Origin: Cenococcum geophilum 1.58
Taxonomy: Eukaryota; Ascomycota; Dothideomycetes; Gloniales; Gloniaceae
Assembly: GCA_001692895.1 (NCBI GenBank)
Contig: KV748225.1
Span: 1 to 64,000, forward strand
Direction: 5' to 3'
Length of the DNA: 64,000 bases
Position 1 is the first letter of the stretch. Each line of letters begins with the position of its first letter. The position numbers were made by a program, and so were the translations under genes. This document shows, piece by piece, positions 12,051 through 24,929 of this stretch. The notes under the pieces were generated by a model. It made no database searches. It was not told where the DNA came from and worked only from the letters and a program-made list of their open reading frames with translations.

Positions 12051-15000
12051 CTACGTTGCGTTAAAAACTTATACCACCCTCTAAAAATGCAGAACGACCC
12101 TAAAGCCCCTATAACGGCCGACGCTATTATAGCCGCACTCTAAGAATAATTAGTAGGTATATAGAAGTCCTTTACAGACGCCCTTGCACAGCACTAAGCT
12201 ACTTTAACTTAATAGCAAGCCGAATAAGAAGCACAATAATAATAATTAATTAAAGCACTTTAAGAAGAAGTCCGCATCCTTAAGATGCCTATATTAAGGC
12301 CCTAAGACCGAACGCTATCTCTGGAGATGAATACGCGGAACATAAGCCCCGAATTAGTAGTAGTTACTTACCCTATAGAGCCGACTACCGCACTAAAACG
12401 ATCCAAGAAACTACTAGACCCCCTAGTATTCACCAGTAAACGATAAAAGCTTTAGTTATTCTTAAGCCGGCTTAAGAATAAGCTAACTGGTAATACTAAC
12501 CGCTACCTAACCAAAGCTAACCGACTCTATTACGCCCTAAGTTAACTAGGAGGAGATATAGCTAACCTTATTAAACCTCTCTAACCAAACTTAGTATAAA
12601 GCCTAGTTATACTTTTTAAAGCTATATACGGTGACCTAAACCACCAAGCTACCGCTTAAAGAAAGATAAACTAAATAACTTAAGAAAAGGAAAGTTTCCT
12701 AGTATACTTCTCCAAATTCAACCGCTACGTAAAGGAAATAGGCTAGAATAACTCCGTACTAATTAACAGCCTTATTAAATCCCTAAGCCCTAAACTAAAA
12801 ACCTCCTTAATAGGCGTAGACCTCCCAGAAACTCTTAATGCCTGCGTAAACGTTATTAACAAATGGTATAACGATATACTACGCCTTATACTAAAGCCCG
12901 TTTATCGATACAACACGACAACCCTATAAATGCCTACTAAGTCATTATCTCAACCTAAGCACCCCGACGCTATGGATATTAACACTAGGACCCTAGGATA
13001 TGCCCCACTAGGGTCCTCTAAACAAGAACAACGCATTAAGCTAAGCCTTTGCTTTAAATGTGGAAGTAACTCCTACCTCTCTAACTACTGCTCTGCCCCT
13101 TTTTAAAAAGACCTATAAATAGTTAACGCTAGCAGCCCACTGCCCTAATCCTCTAGCCACCGTCCCCGATCTTTATCTGGCTCCAGCTTAACAATTAGTA
13201 AGTACCATTCGCGAGGACAAAGCTCCAACTAACGTCCTATAAGAACCCCACCCTAATTGCCTCTAAAAGGAAGGTTCTGGAGCTAAGTCGCTCTTTAGGA
13301 TAGCTCTGCTACAGGATCTTATTAAACGCATTTAACGTTATAAACTCCGACTCTTAAGACTATAGTATAACTATTAACTATTATCTTTAGTAGAATGGTT
13401 AATAGGCTAACGCTTAAATCCTAATTAACACAGGAGCTAGTAGTATAGGATTTATTAACAAGATCTTTATATAAGATAATAGTTTTACCCTAACCCCCCT
13501 TAACCAGCATATTAATGTATTTGGATTTAATAGTAAACGCACCGTCTTAGGCCGTATCACCTATGTAGTAACCCTAAGACTCTAATACCTAAACCACAAA
13601 GAACTAATTAAGCTTTTCGTTACTACCCTAGGTTACTTAGTAATCCTTAAATAACCCTAGATAAAGCTATATAAGGTAACTATTAATTAAAATAACCTTA
13701 AGCTTCTATTTACCGCCTCCCGTTGCAAGCAGAAGTGCTTTATAACTTGCTGCTTAGACCTAGAACCGAAATCTAAAGAATCTACCAGATTCCACCAACG
13801 TAAGATTTCCACCGAATTTTACCGACATGAGAATTCCACCGACACCCACTAAGGATCCGAAAATTCCACTAAGCTCTATAAGTTATTACTAAGCACTATA
13901 CCGCCCCGAACTAAACAGAAACTTAAGCTTAGTATACGAAACTACTAGAAGGACTAGTATCCTATAATAAAAAGAATACTTAAAGAACCCAAACCTAAAT
14001 CTAATACTAACTCCGTACCTAACACTAAACCTAAACCTAAACAAGAAACTACGGACGAGCCGAATAAGCTCGGTACCCTAGATATCCGTATAATTGGAGC
14101 TACTTCGTTAGCATAACTTGCTAAGAAACCTAAATATACGATCTTTGCTATTACTATAGCTGATATTAAGAAGGCCTTAGCACCGAAGAAGTACACCAAC
14201 CCTGCTATAAAGGTACTAGTAGAGTACTATAACCGCCTAGAGGTATTCTTACGGAAGGAAGCCGATAAGCTACTAGAATACCGATTATACGACTATAAGA
14301 TTGTACTTAAAAAAGGAAAGCAGCCTGGATTTAGACCCTTATACGGGATGTCCTAAAATAAACTCTAAGTACTATAAAAGTATTTAGATAAGAACCTAAG
14401 TAAAGGATTTATTAAAGTAAGCTTATCGCCTATAGCCGTACCAGTAATCTTTGTTAAGAAACCTGGCGGCGGTTTGCGCTTCTATATAGACTACCGAGCT
14501 CTTAACGCCGTCACCATTAAGAACCGATATCCGATCCCGTTAATATAGGAGATACTAAACCGACTAAGTAAGGCTCGTTACTATACAAAGCTCGATATCA
14601 TCTCTGCATTTAACCGTCTTTATATTATAAAAGGGGACAAATAGCTTACTGCATTTTGTACCCAATATAGACTATTTAAGTACTTAGTAATACCCTTCGG
14701 CCTTACAAACGCCCCGAGCTTATTTTAACATTATATAAATAACACCCTATGCCCCTACCTAGATATCTTCTATACTGCTTATATTAACAACATCCTAATA
14801 TATAGTAATAACCTAACCAAATATTAGAAACACGTTAACTTTGTCTTATAAGCCCTACACGGAGCTAGTCTATAATTAGATATAAATAAATGCGAGTTCT
14901 ATAAAACGGAAGTCCTATACCTTAGACTCCTTATTTCTATAAATGGTATATAAATAGACCTAAAGAAAGTCAAAGCAATTATAAACTAGCAAGAACCTGA

Positions 15001-17217
15001 GAACGTTAAGGACGTAAGAGCCTTTATAGGATTTGCTAATTTCTACTAACAGTTTATTAATAACTTCTCCGCCCTAGTTTCACCCCTTATAGCTCTAACC
15101 TAAAAGGATAAAGTCTTTGTTTTTAATAAGGAATGCAAGAAGGCCTTTGCCTATCTAAAAGTTATATTTACTACTGCGCCCGTGCTCTAACACTTTAACC
15201 TAAACCAAATAAGTATTATAGAAGCCGACTTATCTAACTACGTTACTAGAGGCATCCTGTCTTAATATAATAAGGATGGAGTATTACACCCTATAGTATA
15301 CTTCTTAAAACGACTAAGCCTAGCTGAATATAACTACGAGATCTACGATAAGGAATTGTTAGCTATTATTAGGTGTTTTAAATAATGGCGACCTAAACTA
15401 GAAGGCGCTGGATTTTTAATTAAGGTCCTTAGCGACTATAAGAACCTATAATACTTTATAACCATAAAACAGCTAAGTTATTATTAGGCCCGCTGGTTAG
15501 AATATCTGTCTCGTTTCTAATTCTCAATTATATACCGCCTAGGCGTCTAAGGTTAGAAGCCTAATACCCTAACCCAACACTCGTAAGACGCGCCAGCCCT
15601 AGAAGAAGCGCGCTTTTACTAAAATTAGACCCTGCTTCGCCCTAAACTATTTAACCCTCCTACTAAAGATCTTATGGTACACGTTCTTAAAATAACTAAT
15701 TAATTAATTAAATAGATTATAGTTAACGAATACCCAAATAACGAGTTTATTTAAGAGATGCTTAAGCTAATGCAAGATAGTATTAGACGCTCTAAAAAGA
15801 TTTCTTTAAGTGAATATAAAGCCTGCGGAAACCGCTTATATTACTAGAACCGTCTAGTTATCCCTAATTATAATAAGCTTAAGCTTAAACTCCTTAAATA
15901 CATACACGATTTACCTATCGCCGGCTACCCGGGCTAAGGAAAGACCCTAGAACTACTCTAATAGGAGTATTATTGGCCGAATATGTATAATATAACACGA
16001 AGGTATGTCTCTAGCTGCTATACCTGCCGACGAGCTAAAGCTTTACATAAGACGTATAACGGTCTTTTAAAACCGCTACCTGTTCCAAACCGAAGATGGA
16101 AGGATATCTTAATTAACTTTGTTATTAACCTTTCTAATAGTAGAGGCTGCATAAACATTATAGTAGTTATAGACCGACTATCTAAAATAAGATACTTAAT
16201 CGCCTGCCCTAATATATTAACGCCTGCCGTTGCCTAACTATTTCTAGATTACGTATAGAAACTCCACGGACTCCCCAAAACAATTATCTCCAATAGAGGC
16301 AGCCAGTTTGTCTTAGCATTCTAGAAAGAACTAACTACTTAACTCCGCATTAAAGTACTGTTATCTACTATATATTACCTAGAAACGGATGGCTAAACGG
16401 AACGCGTAAATGCTATAATAGAATAGTATATTCGGATATATATGTCGTATTTACAGGATAACTGGATTAACTGGCTTGTATTTACTAAGTTTACTGCAAA
16501 TAATTCCGTCTTGGAAACCACGAAAGTCTCCCCGTTCCTGGCTAATTACGGCTAGCACCCACGAATGGGTTTTAAACCCTTTAGTAATGTTCCTTACCCT
16601 GCTTATCACGCCTTATAAGTCGCAGAAGTAAATAAATTCGTAAAGAAGATGGAGGAACTACAATAGTTCCTTACTAATGAGATAATATGGGCTTAATCTG
16701 TCTATAAAGCCGCAGCGAATAAGAAACAAACCCCAGCACCGGCCTACTAAATTAGTAATTTCGTTTAGCTAGATATAAGAAATCTAAACACAAAATAACC
16801 TACTAAGAAACTTAATTAGAAGAACGCTAGCCCTTATAAGGTTAAAAAGGTTATTTCTCCTTATACCTACCGACTAAAGCTCCCTAATACGGTTAAAATC
16901 CACCCCGTATTCTATACGTTAGTCCTCTACCCTACTACCCCTATATTAGACGCCCTGCCTAGATAGATATAAGACCCTCCCCTACTAGTTAAAGTGGATG
17001 GTGAGAACGAGTACTTTATTAAAAGAATTAATAATATTAAGTATAATAAACGGAAACGCTAATATATATATCTTATGAAATGGAGAGGCTTTATTAAGTC
17101 CTTATAGGAACCCGTTAACTCTGTAGGACTTATATAAGCCGTAGAAGACTTTTATAAACTTTACCTAGAACTACCACAGCCCTATCTCGCAGAAGCTTGA
17201 GTTTAAAGGGGGGGTAC

Positions 17218-17587
17218 TATTATAGGACACCCCCGTAATACCTTGCATACGTCCACTTGTTTCTACTGACTTAGTAATTAAAGACTAACCGTAAAATAGC
17301 AATCTAATGGCAATCTAATGGCAATCTAACGGCAATCTACGGCATTCTGCTATATTCTGCTAAGTTTTACTAAATTCTGCTAAGTTCTGCTAGGACTATG
17401 ACCTGAACCCTATTCTGCCTATATACGTATTAATTAAGCAACTAAGTTAACGATATATGCCCTTTCTTCCCGTTTTCCTACCTTCTTTCCTTACGTAACG
17501 TCTTGACTTTATTACGCAGTTTATGTACATAGCTTAATAATACCTACTTCGCTATATATTATTACCGCTTATGCTCACTCCGTGATA
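17218..17587 (+). repeat. Right LTR of chromovirus 2
   Basis: 370 bp, collinear with the left LTR. Differences are mostly C/T and G/A, as expected after RIP. Followed directly by the TAGCG target duplication. Confidence 0.92.
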
Positions 17588-17592
17588 TAGCG

Positions 17593-19336
17593 CCACTATG
17601 CTAGTATATTGTTAAGTTATAGATAAACCATTATTAAAGCGTCCCTAGTTAGAATTATAGCAGATTTTAGGTCTATAAACAACCCTTAATAAGATATCGC
17701 TTATAGTTAACATTAATAGGATATCTAGTATTGCTAGGATAGGGCTAGTACTATTCTTTCTTATTTATAAGGCGCTATATAATTAAAAACCTCCCTAAGC
17801 TATTTTGTACTAGAATAAGGACGAGTAATTTATAGAGAAAGGAAAAGGAGAGCGGAGGACTAGCGGTTATAAATTGTCTGTCTATATATATGCCAAAAAA
17901 GGACAATAAGGACGCTCTTTTAGTACTTAGGATTGGCTATAAGGATAAATAAAACATCTCTAATTTATTTGGTTTAGGAGACCTAGATACTCTAGAGTTT
18001 TAGAAAAATACTATAAAAAAAGCTAGAGATTAACTCTTATCTATAAATAAATGGTATATATTGCTTCGGATTACTACGTATTACTACCTCTTCTTTAACT
18101 TAATCCGTACCCTTATTATATAATATCGATACCTAGTAAGAACCTCTTTTATTACTTATCTATCTTTTATACCTAATTCTTTAACTAGCTTTCCTTCGCC
18201 GTCCTTAATATTATATAATATGCCTTTAAATATTATAGTTATGTCCTCCGTTATCTTAAATTTATAAGCTTTAATCGCCTCCTATTCCCCACTAAGCGCC
18301 TTATCCCTAGCCTTAGCGGACATAATCTATATAGCTAGAAGTGCGACTACGTAAGTTAACGGAACAGGTGGTTATAAAGGAGAGGTATTCTATAGATATA
18401 AAATATTAAGTAAATGTTGTCTTTTATAAAGTATTTTTAATCACGGATAGCTGTCTAAGGAGAAATGGCGGCTAATTTAGGAAATTATTTTAGAATAAAA
18501 GGCTGTAAAGCATATGCGCATTAAAGCACAACTATTATAAAAGATATAAGTAATTAGGCACATGCTACGCAGGGTAGAATGGCTAAGCTGGTATTTACCT
18601 TAGTGGTAAGAATAAAATTGCTAGATAACTATAAGAGGCAGAATGCAAGAAATATAAAAAGAGGTGGATTATAGGCTTAAATGGAGAGCGGCTTTGTGGA
18701 ACTGCGCTACGAATAATTAGCGAAGTAGGTTTAAAGGAAATTTATAAGGGAAAATAGAGGTGTTGCTATAGTTAGGTTTATGGCTACTTAAGCATTAGTG
18801 CCCGACGGGAAGGCTTATATAAAAGAATTGCTAAGCAGCTACCTCTTAGGCTTAGCTGCGGCCGGATTTACCCTATTTTACTATTAAAGCTTTTTAGCGC
18901 AGAATATTACGTATATAATTAGGCTACTAGCCAAATAGTAGAACGGGTAAGGCGTCCGCTATAACGCGTATTTTAGCTATATATTAGAGTCACTAAATAT
19001 ATATAGCCTCTCCACTAACTAAAATATCTTATAAGAATTAGGATCTTATGGCTTGTTCTTATTTATAAGGTAAACTAACTGTAGCTAGTTTATGCGCCTT
19101 TACGTCGTATATATAAGTTAATTAATTATTAACGCCCGATTTTATATTATTTGGACTGCCGCTCGGTTTTAGCCGTGTTACGTGATTTGAATTAGCTGGC
19201 CAAGTCGTAAACGTAGTTTTAGCCTTGCATTCTCTATTATTTGTGGCGTTATAAGTAGTAATAAGTGGCTCTTACTTACCGCCCTTAAAAAAGTGATGCT
19301 CTTGCGGACCTTTTTATGCAGCCCTTATATGATAGG
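17593..19336. other. RIP-mutated sequence; start may continue the frame cut by chromovirus 2
   Basis: The first ~200 bp (17593-17795) keep a protein-like plus-strand reading (for example INRISSIARIGLVLFF), perhaps the other side of the frame interrupted by chromovirus 2. The remainder is AT-rich with no family I can name and no clear repeat ends. Confidence 0.35.
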
Positions 19337-19485
19337 AAATGCGCTATAAATAGATTAAGCTAAAAATGGAATATATAACAGGAAATAGACCTTTAAGCTA
19401 AAAGAAGTGCGCTATAAATAGATTAAGCTAGAAATGGAATATATAATAAGAAATAGACCTCTAAGCTAAAAGAAGGGCGCTACTA
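19337..19485. repeat. 68-bp tandem duplication
   Basis: GCGCTATAAATAGATTAAGC at 19341 recurs at 19409 and the following ~50 bp also match, ending with a partial third copy at about 19479. The copies differ by a few transitions. Confidence 0.85.
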
Positions 19486-19494
19486 TTACTACTA

Positions 19495-21060
19495 TCTCTT
19501 TCGCCTAGTAGGCCGGCCCCTTTTCTTCTATATAGTAGGCTAGGCCTTTAATTTTAAATAATAATGCGCCTATAGTGATCCGAGACTTCTCTCTAGAAAG
19601 TGGTCTTTAATCCATTCCCATAAAAGATTATATCCCTCCTTTAATTTAATAAGCAGCGCGTCTTCCTTTTTAGTAAATTTTATTTTGGACTTTAGCCTTT
19701 AGGGCTTTAGCTCCTAGGGCTACTTAATTAGGTTAAAAGGTAAAGGGAATTGTTAAAGAAGAATATTTAGTGTATATAACCCGCCTTTCTAGCGCCTAAA
19801 AGCTGCTTAGATTAAAATTTCTTTTAAATTAGTATTTAAGGCGGCTCCTGGTATTGCTTTATTAGAGTTAAAGCTAGAGGCAGGGCTCAGTAGCGGTTTT
19901 TGGGTATAAAGGCGATTATATATTAGGGATGCAACTTACTTATAATAATTACTAGTAAGCGTAGTGCTTTAATTAGACGTATATGTAGATAAAATTAAAG
20001 GGGAATAGTAAGACCGCTAGAGATAATACTTTATAGCACGCTTTGTCCTTAATTAACTAGTAATAGGGGTTAGTAATCCTTATCGCCCTATATACCCGCG
20101 GGTCTTATTACCCTTATTACTACTACTACTGTTACCGTCCCTAGAGTTATTATTATCCGTATTATTACTATTATTACTTCCGTTACTATAGTTCTTGGCC
20201 TTACCTTTATTTACAACATTCTTACTATCCTCGTTATCGCTTTCTTTAGCTAAGCCGTTAATAAGATTGTCTAGAATATAATTATAACTATTATTAGCCT
20301 TATCTTTTAGTGGTTTAGTATTATAAGGAGATATATAGTGCCGGGGGGAGGAGCTAGTAGGCTGCGCAGTAGAGACTACTTACTCCTTAATACTGTTACC
20401 GTTATTAAGGCTAAGGGTAAGAGAGCTAGAAGGCGTGGTCCTCCGGGAAGTAGGTAACCTTTATTACTTTCTAGCTTATACGCTTTCGCTACTTTTATTA
20501 ATAGAAGTATCGGAGATATAATTAATGCTGTCTGGTTAATCGAGCTAATTAGACCTCCGCTTCTTTAACTTTTTAGCTTTTAAAGACTTTTAACTGGTAG
20601 CTATTAATGTCCTAAGCTCTTGCCTAAACTGCGAAGCAGTTTTAATACGACGCCCCTTAGCTAAATTATCCGTTTAATTGCCGTCTAGCGTTAAGAGTGT
20701 AGTATAATTATATATAGGTGCGCGTACCTCCTCTTCTAGCGCTTCTAACGTATTATCTTTATTGTCCTTACTACTACTATTATTCCCATTATCTACTAAT
20801 TATTAAATAAGGCCATTATAAATTAAAAGGGGAAGCGTATACCTAATCTATAAGGTATTAGTCAATTATTAGCTTCGTTAGCTTTATCGTCAGCGTTACT
20901 AGCTTTATTACCCTTAGCTTCCGAGTCTAGATTAGCTGTATTATCTTTAATAACTATTAGATTTTCTACTAGTCGTTAAATATATATATTTACAACTACT
21001 AGGGGAATAGGGAAAGTGTAGTAGGGTAATTATAGGGGATAATTACCTTAACTACTTCCT
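19495..21060 (-). pseudogene. Myb/SANT-domain protein with Ser/Asn-rich region, RIP-mutated
   Basis: On the minus strand, 19500-19682 reads KFTKKEDALLIKLKEGYNL, then WIKDHFLERSLGSL and HYYLKLKA, ending with a basic AT-hook-like KKRGRP. This fits the fungal Myb-like pattern (PWTPEEDALLVELKE...W..IA.FFPGRS.G.LQ.RY..KL). Upstream on the same strand (about 20095-21060) low-complexity Ser/Asn/Asp-rich coding-like sequence is visible, such as KNYSNGSNNSNN near 20200 and SRRTTPSSSLTLSLNNGN near 20420, as is usual N-terminal to the domain in this family. RIP-type stops make it a pseudogene. Composite copy 1 begins 200 bp upstream of the visible coding sequence, so the promoter side is probably displaced. 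Confidence 0.7.
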
Positions 21061-21256
21061 CTAGAGACTTAACTATTATTTCTATCCCTATAGAAATCTT
21101 CCTTATTGTCCTCGTTATCCTTATTATCCTTATAATACTTCTTATAAGCTTTCTTGTAATTATATATAGGGTTTATAGGCGCTTTATTAGACGGAATCTC
21201 TAAACTAAGGCCCTAGGTAGAATAATATGCCGTTAATTACCTAAGCTTTTAATACT
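21061..21256. other. Flank between the Myb pseudogene and composite copy 1
   Basis: RIP-mutated, probably the 5' portion of the Myb pseudogene. Nothing separate is visible. Confidence 0.35.
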
Positions 21257-21582
21257 TATCGGGAAAATATAGTACCCTTTTAATGGCCTCAATGGCTAGT
21301 GGTTAACGCAATTGGCGCGTAGTTGAGGTCATTTAGCAACTTGACCGACTAGCCTATATCGTGTTTTTTTAACACGCAGCCTGCGCGTAGCCTGCGCGTA
21401 ACCTACGCGTAACTTACCAGCAATCTACGCATTTAGCAACCATAATTATATTTACCTCTTTTATACTAATAGTATATTTTAAATAAATAAAAGCTACTTT
21501 AAAGCTATTTATAAGGCTAGCAAAAAATATTATTATTTTAGATAATTTAATATAATATAACAATGGTTCTCTTTTACTTATC

Positions 21583-21985
21583 TACCTATTAACTTACCTA
21601 CCTGCCTATATTGCCTACCTATTTATATTACCTACCTATCTATATCGCCTACCTATTTATATCTACTTGCCTATCTATATCTACTTACCTATTTATATCT
21701 GCTTACCTATTTATATTTACCTACCTATCTATATTACCTACCTATTTATATTACCTACCTATCTATATCTACTTGCCTATCTATATCTACTTACCTATCT
21801 ATATCTACTTACCTATTTATATCTACTTACCTATCTATATCTGCTTACCTGTCTATATTTACCTACCTATCTATATTTACTTACTTATCTATATCTACTT
21901 ACCTATCTATATCTGCCTACCTATCTATATCTACTTACCTATTAGTATCTCCCTATTTATGCCTACCTGTTTATACTACCTTAAT
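21583..21985 (+). repeat. CTACCTAT(TTATAT) array of copy 1
   Basis: About 13-16-bp units of the type TACCTATTTATATC. The open frames across it (PTYLYYLP, LPIYIY) are by-products of the repeat. Confidence 0.9.
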
Positions 21986-22024
21986 TTAATTAATTAATTG
22001 AATCGTTTATAGTGTTCGCTAGCT

Positions 22025-22720
22025 AGTTATTATCGTCTAGCTCTAGCAATAGTTGTCTAGTTCTAGCGATAGTTATCTAACTCTAGAGACGGTCGTCTGG
22101 TTCTAGCAACAGTTGTTTAGTTTTAGTAACGGTCGTCTAGCTTTAGCAATAGTTGTCTAGTTTTAGCGACAGTTGTCTAACTTTAGAGACGGTCGTTTAG
22201 TTCTAGCGATAGTTGTCTAGTTCTAGTAACAGTTGTCTAGTTTTAGTAACGGTCGTCTAGTTCTGGTAACGGTCGTCTAGTTTTANCGACGGTCGTCTAG
22301 TTCTAGCGACAGTTGTCTAGCTCTAGCGATAGTCGTCTAGTTCTAGTGACGGTCGTCTAGTTCTGGCGACAGTTATCTGGTTTTAGCAACGGTCGTCTAG
22401 TTCTAGCGACGGTCATCTAGTTCTAGTGACGGTTGTCTGGTTCTAGCGACGGTCGTCTAGTTCTAGCGACGGTCGTCTAGTTCTGGCGACGGTTGTCTAG
22501 TTTTAGTAACGGTCGTCTAGTTCTAGCGATAGTTGTCTAGCTCTAGCGATAGTTGTCTAGCTTTAATAATGGTCGTCTAGTTCTAGTAACGGTCGTCTAG
22601 CTCTGGCAACGGTCGTCTAGTTCTGGTAACGGTCGTCTAGTTCTAGTAACGGTCGTCTAGTTTTAGTAATAATTGTCTGATTTTAGCGATAGTTATCTAG
22701 TTCTAGCAACGGTCCTCTAC
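22025..22720 (+). repeat. 20-bp GGTCGTCT array of copy 1
   Basis: About 35 units close to GGTCGTCTAGTTCTAGCGAC. One ambiguous base (n) lies at 22286. Confidence 0.92.
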
Positions 22721-22845
22721 TAGCTGCCGTTCTAGTGCCTCCCTAGGTAGGGAGGATATAAGAAAGAAAGGAAGGCTAAAAAATAAGGCGGCTATATAGG
22801 CAGAGATATATATAGACGCTATTGGGAATATAGCGGGGACCTGAT

Positions 22846-23268
22846 ACAGAGCTTTGTATAGAGCCTCTATACGTAGAGCTTTATATAAAGCTTCGCGTAG
22901 AGCCTTATATAGAGCCTCTATATATAGAGCTTTATATAAAGCTTTATATAGAGCTTTATATAGAGCCTCTATATATAGAGTTTCGCGTAGAGCCTTATGC
23001 AAAGCTTTATATAGAGCCTCTATACGTAGAGCTTCGCGTAGAGCCTCATATAGAGCTTTGTATAGAGCTTTGTGTAGAGCCTTTATATATAAAGCCTCGC
23101 GTAGAGCCTTATATAGAGCCTCTATACGTAGAGCTTCGTGTAGAGCTTTATATAAAGCTTTATATAGAGCTTTATATAGAGCTTCGTGCAGAGCCTCTAT
23201 ATATAGAGCTTTATATAAAGCTTTATATAGAGCCTTATATAGAGCCTTATATAAAGCCTCTAAGTAAT
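22846..23268 (+). repeat. 12-bp GAGCTT array of copy 1
   Basis: About 35 units of GAGCTTTATATA / GAGCCTCTATAT type, the RIP-shifted form of CAGAGCTTCGTG seen in the other copies. Confidence 0.92.
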
Positions 23269-23724
23269 AAAACTATATAAGATTGTATAAGATTATATTA
23301 AATAATATATAATAGTTAAATATATAGTATATAACTTTACCTTAATTGCATATTAAGAAATATATAGTTACCTTTTAAAGTTACTAAGTAGGTCAACTGC
23401 GTATTATTTAAATTTTAAATATGTTAAGTTAGTTAATTGCGTGTTAATTACGTGTTAAGTTGGTTAAATTACGTATTAAGTTAATTAATTACATATTAAG
23501 TTAGTTGAATTGCGTATTAAGTTAGTTAATTGCGTATTAAGTTAGTTAAATTGTGTATTAAGTTGGTTAATTGTGTGTTAAGTTAGTTAAATTGCGTGTT
23601 AAGTTAGTTAAATGCGTGTTAAGTTGGTTAATTACGTGTCGAGTTAGTTAAATTACATGTTAATTACGCGAAACGCGAAAATCAAAGTCTACTTAAATCT
23701 CATCCTACGAATATTTTCCCGATG

Positions 23725-24215
23725 TTTTTTATTTTTTAGGGGGAAAATAGGTACTCCCCTGCTCCTCCTTTTAGGCTTACTACTCGCGCTTTTCTTAGGG
23801 GCTATAATTATATAGTGCTAAGACAAAGCTATTGATTTTCTAGGGGGACTGGTGTAGAAATTGTTATTATTAAGTGAAATTTCGGGAGGGATATAAAATA
23901 AAGATCGAGATAATGCTAATATTATTATTATTAGAGTTGCTATTACTTCGTGGCTTTTTATAGCCTTAAGAGGGGAATTATAGGTCTTTTTAAGTGCATA
24001 TTAGCTCTCCCTTTACCACTAGCTTTCGTCTATTGCCCCTTACCTATTACCCCTTACCCGAGCTTTTTATTAAATTAAAGCACTTAATACGTGCGCCTCT
24101 AGTATAGACTAGAGTAAATTGCCGTTTATAAAGTATAAAGGTTTATAAGGGCTTAAATTCCTAGCGTCTAATTAATATTCTTAGCAAATTGCGATTAAAC
24201 TATATCCGCCTGTCT
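23725..24215. other. RIP-mutated DNA between composite copy 1 and chromovirus 3
   Basis: No gene recognised. Some short coding-like minus-strand segments may be the far 5' side of the Myb pseudogene locus. The last five bases (TGTCT) are the target duplication of chromovirus 3. Confidence 0.35.
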
Positions 24216-24636
24216 TATAATAAAGCCTTATAGTAGGGACTACGGTGGACTTGTTAATAGGCTAGGTATATAGGTATTGTAAGTAAGTTAACAACGTAAT
24301 AATAATTGGTGGAGTAGTTGCCTAATAAATTAACTCTGATTGTATTCTAAGAATCACTATAAGGAAGAAACTATCTAGGTAGGGACTAAAGGTCCTTAAA
24401 TACACAACCGTACTCCTATAAAATTCTTCTTATACGTGATATACGTCTTATACGTAAGGTATATAAGTTCCCTTTGTTCCTCTTATTCCTCTTATAGTAC
24501 CTTATATAACCTTAGTTACTATTTCTTGTTATATAGTTCTATAGGTTCTATCCTAGACCGTATTTATATTAACTAACTAGCTTCTTCTAACTCTTCTCTA
24601 AGTAATTATAATATTATACTTAAAGCATCCGTAATA
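24216..24636 (-). repeat. 3' LTR of chromovirus 3
   Basis: 421 bp, aligned end to end with the right copy. Confidence 0.92.
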
Positions 24637-24929
24637 CCATCTCCCTCCTTTCTATCTTCGTCCTTAAAGATACCTAGCATCTCTAAGTTATTTACTAGAG
24701 GTGTAATATCCGTCTAATTAATTTAGTTAATATTATTACTTATAATGCCTAAAGCTTCTTCCTCTTCATACACGCAACGTTGTGCTCGCACTATTGCTGT
24801 AATATTATTACTTAGTAAAATAATGCTATCTCCGTGTTCTTATTGCTTAAGGGAGGGATTAGTATATATTGCGCTGGTAAGTCCCTTGTCTTAGTAACCC
24901 TCCTTTTATTTAGAGTGTACTAAAGCAAA

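Larger units (their letters stand above)
11681..17587 (+). mobile_element. Ty3/gypsy chromovirus fossil 2, complete with both LTRs
   Basis: Structurally whole but mutationally dead LTR retrotransposon, plus strand, 5.9 kb. LTRs 11681-12050 and 17218-17587 are both 370 bp. The target-site duplication TAGCG is intact at 11676-11680 and 17588-17592. Parts: gag about 12080-13110 ending in a CCHC-type zinc knuckle (near 13052-13105), protease about 13390-13650, reverse transcriptase about 14290-14970, RNase H about 15110-15500, integrase about 15720-16800 including its zinc-binding region, chromodomain about 17000-17160, and a G-rich purine tract just before the right LTR. It carries many tens of RIP-type disruptions. 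It inserted into the frame at 10705-11680. Confidence 0.93.
21257..23724 (+). mobile_element. Composite minisatellite TIR element, copy 1
   Basis: The ends are short inverted repeats: TATCGGGAAAATAT at 21257 and ATATTTTCCCGATG ending at 23724. The order inside is a unique head (21257-21580), a CTACCTATTTATAT-type array (21583-21985), a 20-bp GGTCGTCTAGTTCTAGCGAC-type array (22025-22720), a unique block with palindrome CCTCCCTAGGTAGGGAGG (22738-22755) and GATATAAG, the 12-bp array (22846-23268), a TTAAGTTAGTTAA-type array (about 23380-23665) and a unique tail holding ACGCGAAACGCG. No coding capacity. This copy carries more transitions (AGCTTTATATA for AGCTTCGTGTA) than copies A-C, so it has seen more RIP. 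The flanking dinucleotides CT and TT could be a mutated 2-bp target duplication. Confidence 0.85.

Noticed and set aside
15983-16237. Separate small gene of 84 codons
   Set aside because: It is only a stretch of the integrase region of chromovirus 2 (CYTCRRAKALHK zinc-binding end), not an independent gene.
21611-21997. Open frames PTYLYYLP / LPIYIY
   Set aside because: Generated by the CTACCTAT array; repeated at 40061-40369, 42107-42559 and 56187-56567.
22025-22720. CRISPR array
   Set aside because: The 20-bp and 12-bp arrays are head-to-tail tandem repeats with no unique spacers, and the organism is a fungus.
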